Shown here: positions 16,056 to 23,390 of the stretch, in pieces
Layout of the letters: every line of letters starts with the position of its first letter
How positions within the stretch are numbered: position 1 is the first letter of the stretch
Source: Proteobacteria bacterium UBA5122
Lineage (GTDB): Bacteria; Pseudomonadota; Gammaproteobacteria; Tenderiales; Tenderiaceae
DNA: 32,345 bases
Assembly (NCBI GenBank): GCA_002415485.1
Contig: DHYU01000023.1
Coordinates: 1 to 32,345 of the forward strand
Reading direction: 5' to 3'
Notes under the pieces: generated by a model
What the model was told of the DNA's origin: nothing
The model's input: the letters and a program-made list of their open reading frames with translations, nothing else
Databases searched by the model: none
Position numbers and translations under genes: made by a program

Positions 16056-16961
16056 ATGCCCATCTCGCCCAGTCTGTCCTTGCTTGCCGCCCTTAACATT
16101 CATGTTGTGCAGAATTTGCCGCCGACCATCGACGTCAGTGTCAGCGCGCGTACGGACGAGGTGAACTGGAGCATTGCGGGGAATACGCGTGGCCGGAATC
16201 CCAATATCTTGTCGGAACTGACATGGGACGGTCTGCGCACGATGACAGTGGGTGTCCGCAGCCAATATCAATATCAGTGGTGGCTGGGGGAGGTTGAATT
16301 GCACTACGGTCATATCTATCGCGGGCGCAATCAGGACTCCGATTACCTGTTTGACAATCGTCGTGGTGAGTTTTCCCGTTCCAATAACGGTGCCGGTGGC
16401 GATATGTTCGATATCAGTGCCTCGCTCGGCGTGCCCTTGGCGCTGCCTGCGGTGGATGGCTGGCGCCAGGTGCTGATCCCACGTGTGGGTTACAGTCTGC
16501 ACCAACAAAATCTGAGCCTGATCGACGGCTATCAGACCATCCCGGCAACGGGTGCCTTCGCCGGGCTCGATAGCCGATACGCGACCGAGTGGAATGGCGG
16601 CTGGTTCGGCGTATCTCTCATCAGTGAGCGTCAGCACCAGTTTCGATTCGATCTCAGTTACCATCTGCCGGACTTTCACGCTGAGGCCAATTGGAATTTG
16701 CGTGATGATTTGGCCCACCCCAAGAGCTTCGAGCAATGGTCGAATGGCAGTGGTGTCAGTCTTGGGCTGCAGTTGCGCGTGCCGTACAAACAGGTGGCGC
16801 TGATTGGCGGGTATCAGCTGCGCAGCTGGCAGGCGGAGGCGGGTTATCATCGTGTCTATCTGGCAACGGGCCAGACCGGAGGCACGCGCCTGAATGAGGT
16901 GGAGTGGCGCAGCCAGCAATTGTCGCTGGCGGTGGAATATCTGTTTGGCGAGTCGCCCTGA
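16056..16961 (+). CDS. Outer-membrane beta-barrel, omptin/Pom-like
   Basis: A 301-residue protein of alternating polar/aromatic strands that ends near an outer-membrane-type aromatic terminus (LAVEYLF plus four residues). Blocks such as RNPNILSELTW, GRNQDSDYLFDNRRGEFSRS and GYSLHQQNLSLIDGYQ recall the omptin/Protochlamydia outer-membrane-protein superfamily. The region equivalent to the omptin Asp-His dyad appears to read ANWNLRDDL, without a histidine, so protease activity is doubtful. The N-terminus is odd: neither ATG 16056 nor the in-frame TTG 16026 gives a signal peptide with a basic n-region, and a stop closes the frame at 16020-16022. A frameshift or a mis-set start is possible. It is divergent from the unknown gene at 15326-15910. 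Confidence 0.68.
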   Translation: MPISPSLSLLAALNIHVVQNLPPTIDVSVSARTDEVNWSIAGNTRGRNPNILSELTWDGLRTMTVGVRSQYQYQWWLGEVELHYGHIYRGRNQDSDYLFDNRRGEFSRSNNGAGGDMFDISASLGVPLALPAVDGWRQVLIPRVGYSLHQQNLSLIDGYQTIPATGAFAGLDSRYATEWNGGWFGVSLISERQHQFRFDLSYHLPDFHAEANWNLRDDLAHPKSFEQWSNGSGVSLGLQLRVPYKQVALIGGYQLRSWQAEAGYHRVYLATGQTGGTRLNEVEWRSQQLSLAVEYLFGESP

Positions 16962-16972
16962 GTGTTGAAGTG

Positions 16973-17980
16973 TTACGCCGGTCTCGGCGCAAACTCGAAG
17001 CTATCGCAGTGGAAATCGGTCTCGGCGAGGCCAGCGGCGATGAAGCCCGTGCGCGCGGCATCGACCATTGGCGGTGGCCCGGCGACATAGACTTCATATC
17101 CCGACCAATCCTGCATATCCGCCAATACCGCCTCATGCACCAGGCCGCGTCGTCCCTGCCAATGCTCCGATGCTGAGGACAGTACCGGGATGTAACGCAG
17201 TGAGGTGAAGTCGGCCCAGAGCGCGGCGGGGTCAAGATACAGGTCTTTCGCATCGCGCACGCCCCAATAGAGCAGCAGCGGGCGTGTGCTTGCCTCGGCG
17301 TGTAGGTGGTCGATCATCGCCTGGATCGGCGCCAGACCGGTGCCGCCGGCGACAAAGATGATCGGCCGTGTTGAGTCTTCGTTCAGTACGAATGTCCCAT
17401 AAGGGCCTTCGATGCGCAGGATGTCCTTCTCGGCCATGGCCTCGAAGACATGGTCGGTGAACTCGCCGCCCTCGACCCGGCGTACATGCAGCGTTAGCAG
17501 GGCGTCATCATGGGGGGCGTTGGCCAATGAGAAACTGCGGTGGCGGCCATCCTTGAGCAGGATGTCGATGTATTGCCCGGCCAGGAACTGCAGGCGTTGG
17601 TTGTCCGGCAGTTTGAGGTGCAGGCGCATCACGTCGGCGGCGAGGCGTTCCATGCGGACCACGCGCGCAGGGAGTTTGCGAACCGGCAATTGGCTGCTAT
17701 CGCCGACCAGCGGGATCTCAAGCACCAAATTGGTGCGCGCATGGCAACTGCACAACAGCGCCTGGCCGATCGCGGCCTCGGTCTCGCTCAGCGCGGCCGG
17801 ACGGCCATTGGCGTAGTCAATCTCACCCGATACCACCTTGGCCTTGCAGGCGCCACACACGCCATTGCGACAGGCATAAGGCAAGGCCAGGCCATGGCGA
17901 ATCCCCGCATCCAGGATGTTTTCATTCGCCTCTGCATTAAAGCTGCGGCCGCTGGGCTCGATGCTGATCTTGAAACTCAT
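16973..17980 (-). CDS. Ferredoxin-fused NAD(P)H:flavin/ferredoxin reductase
   Basis: A 335-residue electron-transfer flavoprotein. The N-terminal plant-type [2Fe-2S] ferredoxin domain has cysteines 37, 42, 45 (CRNGVCGAC) and 77. The FAD-binding barrel shows RHRSFSLANAP, and the NAD(P)H domain shows GGTGLAPI and a C-terminal CDSFEFAP. This layout is that of Fre/oxygenase-reductase proteins often labelled CDP-6-deoxy-delta-3,4-glucoseen reductase (AscD). No deoxysugar genes are nearby, so that name should not be taken as function; UbiB/UbiD-region flavin reductases look similar. ATG 17980 gives the family start, and upstream codons run into the divergent gene. An NtrC-like palindrome lies inside codons 82-87. 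Confidence 0.87.
   Translation of the reverse strand: MSFKISIEPSGRSFNAEANENILDAGIRHGLALPYACRNGVCGACKAKVVSGEIDYANGRPAALSETEAAIGQALLCSCHARTNLVLEIPLVGDSSQLPVRKLPARVVRMERLAADVMRLHLKLPDNQRLQFLAGQYIDILLKDGRHRSFSLANAPHDDALLTLHVRRVEGGEFTDHVFEAMAEKDILRIEGPYGTFVLNEDSTRPIIFVAGGTGLAPIQAMIDHLHAEASTRPLLLYWGVRDAKDLYLDPAALWADFTSLRYIPVLSSASEHWQGRRGLVHEAVLADMQDWSGYEVYVAGPPPMVDAARTGFIAAGLAETDFHCDSFEFAPRPA
17721..17737. promoter_or_regulatory. Perfect NtrC-like palindrome inside the reductase gene
   Basis: AGCACCAAATTGGTGCG contains the perfect 15-base palindrome GCACCA-AAT-TGGTGC, a better NtrC-box match than those seen upstream of glnA or ntrB. It lies within coding sequence (residues 82-87 of the ferredoxin reductase), about 240 bases inside the gene and 290 bases from the divergent SDR gene. 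I see no sigma-54 promoter near it, so function is unproven. Confidence 0.35.
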
Positions 17981-18026
17981 GCCTAATCCTTTATCCTGTG
18001 CGCTCTTCCGAGGCAGCAAATTTTCT

Positions 18027-18929
18027 ATGAATTCCGAACGAATAGATACCCCGAGCCCGATCCTGATCATCGGTTGTGGCGACATCGGCCGCCGGGTGGC
18101 AGCACTGTGGGCGCCCCATGGCGGCCGCATCGTCGCCCTCAGTCATAGCGACGACAACCGCCAGCGTCTGCAGTCCCTGGGGCTGGAAGCGGTGGCCGGC
18201 GACCTCGATCAGCCGCTGAGCCTGGCGCCGCTGCAGGGCGATTACCCGCTGGTGTATTACTTCGCGCCGCCACCGGCAACGGGCATCGGCGACCCCCGCC
18301 TCAATGCCTTGCTGGCCCGGCTCGGTCAGGTTGGGCGCCTGATCTACATCAGCACCAGTGGTGTCTATGGGGATTGTAACGGCGTCATCGTCAATGAAGA
18401 TCAGCCACCGCGCCCCAGTACTGAGCGCTCACAACGCCGCCTGGCGGCCGAGCAGGCGCTGCAGCAATGGGCGGCGGATCGCAGCAGCGAGTTGATCGTG
18501 CTGCGGGTCGGCGGTATCTATGGCCCTGGCCGCCTGCCGTATCGACGCCTGGAACAAGGTCTGCCGGTGCTGGCGCCGGAGCAGGCCCCCTACAGCAATC
18601 GCATCCATGCCGACGATCTGGCGAATATCTGTTACCAATTCGGTCAGCGTGGCCGGGCCGGGATCTACAACGTCTGCGACGGCCACAACTCATCGATGAG
18701 CGACTACTTCCTCAGCGTGGCGCGGATGGCCGGTCTGCCGCAGCCACCGCTGGTCGATTGGGAGGAGGCGGAGCGCACGTTGTCGCCGGAGATGATGTCC
18801 TACCTCACCGAATCGCGCCGGCTGGACATCAGCAAACTGCGCGCGGAGCTGGACTACCGTTTTATCCACCCCGACCTGCAACACGGCCTGCACGCGAGTC
18901 TCGTCGCCGACGGCCGATTACCTGAATAA
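18027..18929 (+). CDS. YeeZ-type extended SDR / NAD(P)-dependent epimerase-like protein
   Basis: A 300-residue Rossmann protein. The dinucleotide-binding motif GCGDIG is at 16-21, and the middle has YISTSGVYGDCNG followed by DQPPRPSTERSQRRLAAEQAL and VLRVGGIYGPGRLP. These match the atypical SDR group of E. coli YeeZ. The usual Tyr-x3-Lys dyad is not evident after YGD, so catalysis is uncertain. ATG 18027 was chosen because the preceding frame overlaps the divergent reductase; only 46 bases separate the two divergent starts. It ends 21 bases before hslO and could be co-transcribed with it. The substrate is unknown. Confidence 0.85.
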   Translation: MNSERIDTPSPILIIGCGDIGRRVAALWAPHGGRIVALSHSDDNRQRLQSLGLEAVAGDLDQPLSLAPLQGDYPLVYYFAPPPATGIGDPRLNALLARLGQVGRLIYISTSGVYGDCNGVIVNEDQPPRPSTERSQRRLAAEQALQQWAADRSSELIVLRVGGIYGPGRLPYRRLEQGLPVLAPEQAPYSNRIHADDLANICYQFGQRGRAGIYNVCDGHNSSMSDYFLSVARMAGLPQPPLVDWEEAERTLSPEMMSYLTESRRLDISKLRAELDYRFIHPDLQHGLHASLVADGRLPE

Positions 18930-18950
18930 GCACCCGACGAGTATTACCCC

Positions 18951-19805
18951 ATGCACAGCCAAGAAGCCGATACCCTGCAAAAATTCATCTTCGAGAACAG
19001 CAATGTTCGCGGTGACCTGATTCACCTGCGCGCCAGCTACCAAGTGGCGCGCGAACGGTATGACTACCCGCCCGTGGTCGCCGAGCAGCTCGGCCAGGCC
19101 TTGGCTGTGGCCACCCTCCTGGGGTCAACTATAAAATTTGATGGTTCATTGATTATGCAGATTCAGGCCGCAGGGCCGGTCAACCTGCTGGTGGCGCAGG
19201 TCACGCACGATCGCCACATCCGCGGCCTTGCCCGCTGGGCCGAGGTGCCGCCGGAGCAGGGTACGCTCGACACCATCTATGGCGATGGCCAGATCACCAT
19301 CACCATTGCCGCCAATCGGTTTGAGGATCGTTACCAGGGCATCGTCGGCCTCAGTGGCGATACGCTGGCCGACGCCATCGGGGCGTACTTTGAACAGTCC
19401 GAGCAGATCAAGACCCACATGTGGCTGGTCGCCGACCAGGAGCAGGTCGTCGGCATGCTGCTGCAAAAACTCCCTGGCGACGATCCTGACCCTGACCTGT
19501 GGCAGCGGGTCGAGATGCTGGGCTCTACCGTGACCGCCGAGGAGTTGTTTCAATTGTCGAGCGCGCAGATCCTGCAGCGCCTGTTTCATGAAGAGGATGT
19601 GCGCCTGTTCGACCCCGAGCCGGTCAGCTTCCGTTGCAGCTGCTCGCGTGACAAGGTCGGTGCCATGATTCGTGGTCTTGGCATCGACGAGGCCCGCGAT
19701 ATCGTCAAGCACGAAGATGAGATCAAGGTCGGTTGTGAATTCTGTAACCGCCAGCATGTGTTTGATGCGGTCGATGTGGAGGCCTTGTTCGCCAGTAGTC
19801 ATTAG
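18951..19805 (+). CDS. hslO: Redox-regulated chaperone Hsp33
   Basis: A cytoplasmic holdase activated by oxidative unfolding, protecting proteins during bleach or peroxide stress. The 284-residue length is typical. The C-terminal zinc-binding redox switch is complete: Cys229 and Cys231 in CSC, and Cys262 and Cys265 in CEFC. N-terminal blocks VRGDLIHL, LGQALAVATLLGSTIKFDG, MQIQAAGPVNLLVAQ and RGLARW are characteristic. It follows the SDR gene closely and ends ahead of a strong bidirectional terminator at 19935-19976. Confidence 0.96.
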   Translation: MHSQEADTLQKFIFENSNVRGDLIHLRASYQVARERYDYPPVVAEQLGQALAVATLLGSTIKFDGSLIMQIQAAGPVNLLVAQVTHDRHIRGLARWAEVPPEQGTLDTIYGDGQITITIAANRFEDRYQGIVGLSGDTLADAIGAYFEQSEQIKTHMWLVADQEQVVGMLLQKLPGDDPDPDLWQRVEMLGSTVTAEELFQLSSAQILQRLFHEEDVRLFDPEPVSFRCSCSRDKVGAMIRGLGIDEARDIVKHEDEIKVGCEFCNRQHVFDAVDVEALFASSH

Positions 19806-19934
19806 GCTGGACTTGAGGGGAGGCGGTGATAGAATTGCTGCCAGACACCAGGCAAAATCTAGCGGCTCGGATCAAAAATAAAATATAACCAGGGTCGTTT
19901 GTCTACTGAAGACTTCGTGAGGGAAGCTCCAAAT

Positions 19935-19976
19935 AAAAACCCCTGCTGACCGTGCAAACGATCAGCAGGGGTTTTT
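19935..19976. terminator. Bidirectional intrinsic terminator between hslO and the unknown gene
   Basis: AAAAACCCCTGCTGA (19935-19949) pairs perfectly with TCAGCAGGGGTTTTT (19962-19976). A CGT/ACG extension across one mismatch closes a short loop. T-rich ends on both strands (GTTTTTGTTAT and GGTTTTTATTTGG) fit termination of both convergent genes. Confidence 0.92.
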
Positions 19977-19991
19977 GTTATCGAAGGTTGC

Positions 19992-20474
19992 TTATGCCAC
20001 CATGGCCTCGGTTTCTATCATCGCCAGGTCTATTCCCCACGCGGCCAGTATCTCGGCGCGGACTTCGGCGACAAAATTGCCCAATTTGTAGTCGAATTCC
20101 TCGGTGGGTAACCAGACGCCGCCGGGCACCTCTTCCCACAAAGAGTTCAGGCGCCAACCATCGCCTTCGCGACAGAAGGTAAATACACCCTCTTGATCTT
20201 CGAAGTTCATTGAATCGTCGAAGGAGTAGTTTTGACGCCGCGCCGGCTCGATGCTTAGCCATTCAATCAGCGAATGGGCAAACTCGGCCAGTGGAAACGG
20301 GTCTTCACTGTAGAACACATCACCGTCGACGGTGATCTCTAACTCGCCATCAATCAGGCGCAACCATTCTGCAGACGTCTTGGTCAGATGCTGCAGGATC
20401 TCCGGCTCATCATCGGCATAGACTTCAGCCTGTTCAATGATACGGAACTCAAAGTCCAACGTTGAACATTTCAT
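19992..20474 (-). CDS. Hypothetical acidic protein
   Basis: I do not recognise the family. The 160-residue cytoplasmic protein is strongly acidic and aromatic. Patterns such as ITVDGDVFYSEDPFPLAEFAHSLIEWL, SFDDSMNFEDQEGVFTF and GDGWRLNSLWEEV suggest an alpha/beta fold of the kind seen in small SUKH- or immunity-like proteins, but this is only an impression and no toxin gene is adjacent. ATG 20474 is preferred over the near-upstream TTG 20489. A possible -10 box GATAAT (minus strand, 20507 to 20502) lies 28 bases before it, with a poor -35. It ends at the shared terminator with hslO. No signal peptide. Confidence 0.7.
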   Translation of the reverse strand: MKCSTLDFEFRIIEQAEVYADDEPEILQHLTKTSAEWLRLIDGELEITVDGDVFYSEDPFPLAEFAHSLIEWLSIEPARRQNYSFDDSMNFEDQEGVFTFCREGDGWRLNSLWEEVPGGVWLPTEEFDYKLGNFVAEVRAEILAAWGIDLAMIETEAMVA

Positions 20475-20671
20475 AGTGACGTGCACCAATATCGCTACGC
20501 CATTATCACCTTCCCGGCGATTCCGGCCAGCGTTTTTGTTTTTGTCTTAAGTCTCCTTGGATGCATTCGTGGACCTGTCACGTTTCCACTGCCCGGCGGC
20601 TCCCCTCCGCCTGATGGGCTGAATGTATCTCTCCCACAAATCATTATAGAGCACGCGGGAATAATGAACAG

Positions 20672-20694
20672 AGGGGGTGAAGAAATCACCCCCT
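20672..20694 (-). terminator. Hairpin terminator of the carbonic anhydrase gene
   Basis: AGGGGGTGA (20672-20680) and TCACCCCCT (20686-20694) form a perfect nine-base-pair stem with loop AGAAA, eleven bases past the carbonic anhydrase stop. The following minus-strand sequence CTGTTCATTATT is only moderately T-rich. Confidence 0.65.
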
Positions 20695-20704
20695 GGCCAT
20701 CCGA

Positions 20705-21631
20705 TCAGTTGCTGGCTCGGACCACGCGTCCGTTCAGCGGTTGCACTGGGCGGGCGCTATGCGGAAACAGGCCGGTATAGGCCTTGACCTGTTGGGCGGA
20801 GACGGTATTGGGCGTTGCCATCACCATCCAATTGACACCTTCGGTGCAGGGCGGGGTGGTCAAGGAGCCGTTGTAGTTGAAGTAGGTGAAGTCGCGCGGC
20901 AGGAAGTCTGCGGCATTGACCATGATGTCCTGCGATTTGATCGTGGTCCCCGCCTTGTCCGGCATGTTGAGCCACACCTTGCTCAGCGCATTGTTGGCGC
21001 CGCCATCCTTGAAGACGATGCCGATCACGGCCAGCTGACCATCCTCAGCTTTGTGTACAAAGTGCGCACCCAGATCAAAGATCTTGCCACCGATGGTGTG
21101 TTCGGAGGGAGAGTGGAAATGGAATTGCAGCAGGTCGTAACGCTTGTCGCCGACGGTGATATAGCTGCCAGGCGCATAATTGACCTGGATCGTATGGCCG
21201 TTGTTGACGATCTCCAGCGGTGACGGCTGATAATTGAATTCGATGGTCGGCAATGACGTGATGGTCACCGTGGAGATATCGATGGGTGACTGCTCACGAC
21301 CCTCTGTGCAGGTCGAATATTCAGGTTGTAGTCCGCCCCAATGCTCGGGGGCGCCGGCACCGGTGTAGTCCCAATGCGCCGCATGTGAGGTGTGGGTGGT
21401 CGGGGCCGTGTGTGTCTGCTCCGCGTCGGCATGAGTTATGACGGGTGTAACCGTTGGTGCCGCTGGTGCCGCTGTCGCTGCCGCGGGCGCGTGTTCTGCC
21501 GCAGGTGCTGGTTGGTCGTGGCTGGTGCGCTCTGTCTCATCATCAGAGTCAGAACACGAGACCGCCAACAAACCGAAGCCGCCTGCGATCAACATGACAT
21601 TGAGTGCTGTGCGTTTACCGCTATTGTCCAT
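20705..21631 (-). CDS. Alpha-type carbonic anhydrase, predicted lipoprotein
   Basis: Interconverts CO2 and bicarbonate outside the cytoplasm. The 308-residue protein has a hydrophobic signal ending at AVSC (Cys26), a plausible lipobox. A long Ala/Pro/Thr/His-rich linker (about 38-85) then leads into a complete alpha-CA domain. Zinc ligands are His171 and His173 (QFHFHSPSEH) and His190 (GAHFVHK). The active-site block SLTTPPCTEGVNW provides the conserved Thr. Cys108 and Cys262 would form the usual disulfide. ATG 21631 was chosen because the upstream in-frame ATG 21649 reads straight through the GGAGGAAGG ribosome-binding site. The linker would hold the enzyme away from the membrane. Confidence 0.93.
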   Translation of the reverse strand: MDNSGKRTALNVMLIAGGFGLLAVSCSDSDDETERTSHDQPAPAAEHAPAAATAAPAAPTVTPVITHADAEQTHTAPTTHTSHAAHWDYTGAGAPEHWGGLQPEYSTCTEGREQSPIDISTVTITSLPTIEFNYQPSPLEIVNNGHTIQVNYAPGSYITVGDKRYDLLQFHFHSPSEHTIGGKIFDLGAHFVHKAEDGQLAVIGIVFKDGGANNALSKVWLNMPDKAGTTIKSQDIMVNAADFLPRDFTYFNYNGSLTTPPCTEGVNWMVMATPNTVSAQQVKAYTGLFPHSARPVQPLNGRVVRASN

Positions 21632-21717
21632 CCTTCCTCCCCTTTGCATATCTGTTTAATTGGACGTTTTTTTATTTGGATATTGACCGGCGAGATTAGC
21701 CACTCGTCGGCTGCAAA

Positions 21718-23184
21718 TCAATCGATGCCCAGCGAGGTCCAAAGTTCATCCACCCGCTGTTTGATCGCCTTATCCATCACGATCGGCGTGCCCCATTCGC
21801 GATGGGTCTCGCCTGGCCATTTATTGGTCGCATCAAAGCCGACCTTGGAACCCAGCCCCGATACGGGCGATGCAAAGTCGAGGTAGTCGATCGGCGTGTT
21901 GTCGATCATCACCGTGTCGCGCGCCGGGTCCATGCGCGTCGTCATCGCCCAGATCACATCCTTCCAGTCGCGCACATTGATGTCGTCATCGACCACGATC
22001 ACAAACTTGGTGTACATGAACTGGCGCAGGAACGACCACACACCGAGCATCACGCGTTTGGCGTGACCGGCATACTGCTTTTTGATACTGACGCAGGCCA
22101 TACGATACGAGCAGCCCTCGGGCGGCAGATAAAAATCGCTGATCTCCGGAAACTGCTTTTGCAGGATCGGCACGAAGACCTCGTTCAAGGCCACGCCGAG
22201 CACGGCCGGCTCATCCGGCGGACGACCAGTGTAGGTACTGTGGTAGATCGGCTGTTCGCGATGGGTGATACGCTCGATGGTGAAGACCGGAAATTTGTCG
22301 ACCTCGTTGTAATAACCGGTGTGATCGCCAAACGGTCCCTCATCGGCCAGCTCGCCCGGCGTCAGATAACCTTCGAGCACAAACTCGGCCGAGGCGGGCA
22401 CTTGCAGGTCATTGCTGATGCACTTCACCAGCTCGGTCTTGCCGCCGCGCAGCAAGCCTGCAAAGGCGTATTCCGAGATCGCATCCGGCACCGGCGTCAC
22501 CGCGCCAAGAATGGTCGCCGGGTCGGCGCCCAGCGCCACCGCAACGGGGAATTTTTCGCCGGGATGCGCCAACTGCCAGTCGCGATAATCGAGCGCGCCA
22601 CCACGATGGGCCAGCCAGCGCATGATGACCTTGTTGCGCCCGATCACCTGCTGGCGATAGATGCCCATGTTCTGCCGTGGTTTGTTCGGTCCTTTGGTCA
22701 CGACCAGCGCCCAGGTGATCAGTGGCCCGGCGTCGCCCGGCCAACAGGTCTGCACCGGCAGCTTGGCCAGATCGACATCCTCGCCTTCGATCACATGGGC
22801 CTGGCAGGCGGCATGTTTGACGATCTTCGGCGCCATGTTCAGCACCTGTTTGTACATTGGCAGCTTTTCGAGTGCATCGCGAAAGCCCTTCGGCGGCTCC
22901 GGTTCTTTGAGCGCCGCGAGCAGGGTGCCGATCTCGCGCAGTGCCGATACTGAATCTGCGCCCATGCCCATCGCCACCCGCCGCGGGGTGCCGAACAGAT
23001 TGCCGAGCACCGGGATGTCATAACCGGTGGGGTTTTCGAACAACAGCGCCGGGCCTTCGCGGCGCAAAGTGCGGTCGCAGACCTCGGTCATCTCCAGGTT
23101 GGGCGACACGGGCTGCGCCACGCGTTTGAGTTCGCCCTGCTGTTCCAATTGGCGGATGAAGTCGCGTAAGTCTTTGTATTGCAT
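21718..23184 (-). CDS. ubiD: 4-hydroxy-3-polyprenylbenzoate decarboxylase UbiD
   Basis: Decarboxylates the polyprenylated hydroxybenzoate intermediate of ubiquinone synthesis using prenylated FMN made by UbiX. The 488-residue length matches the family (497 in E. coli). Blocks along the protein fit UbiD: MQYKDLRDFIRQLEQQGELKR, GPALLFENPTG, MGIYRQQVIGRNKVIMRW, GPFGDHTGYYNEV, IYHSTYTGRPPDEP and the C-terminal DPARDTVMIDNTPIDYLDFASP. ATG 23184 gives the standard N-terminus; the longer open frame adds 19 unrelated residues. It stands alone here; in E. coli the gene pairs with the flavin reductase fre, and a fre-like ferredoxin reductase lies about 4 kb away. Confidence 0.97.
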   Translation of the reverse strand: MQYKDLRDFIRQLEQQGELKRVAQPVSPNLEMTEVCDRTLRREGPALLFENPTGYDIPVLGNLFGTPRRVAMGMGADSVSALREIGTLLAALKEPEPPKGFRDALEKLPMYKQVLNMAPKIVKHAACQAHVIEGEDVDLAKLPVQTCWPGDAGPLITWALVVTKGPNKPRQNMGIYRQQVIGRNKVIMRWLAHRGGALDYRDWQLAHPGEKFPVAVALGADPATILGAVTPVPDAISEYAFAGLLRGGKTELVKCISNDLQVPASAEFVLEGYLTPGELADEGPFGDHTGYYNEVDKFPVFTIERITHREQPIYHSTYTGRPPDEPAVLGVALNEVFVPILQKQFPEISDFYLPPEGCSYRMACVSIKKQYAGHAKRVMLGVWSFLRQFMYTKFVIVVDDDINVRDWKDVIWAMTTRMDPARDTVMIDNTPIDYLDFASPVSGLGSKVGFDATNKWPGETHREWGTPIVMDKAIKQRVDELWTSLGID

Positions 23185-23390
23185 GAAACGGTCCCTGAAT
23201 ATGGCTGGAAAACTAGCCGAGGATTTAGTTGGCCGCAGCATAGCAGAGGGCCCACAGACAGGCCACCGCCCGCCGAAAGCTGCGCCGGATCGGAGATTCA
23301 GCCATAATGCAGCCTTTGCACAGTTTGTAGAACCGCCGGCTGTCGCGGCGGTCCATTGATTAACGCAGGCCGATAACGATAAAGACCTTC

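Noticed and set aside
19806..19934. Possible small RNA between hslO and its terminator (TATAAC at 19884-19889).
   Set aside because: No -35 matches at suitable spacing; the stretch is adequately explained as the hslO 3' untranslated region.
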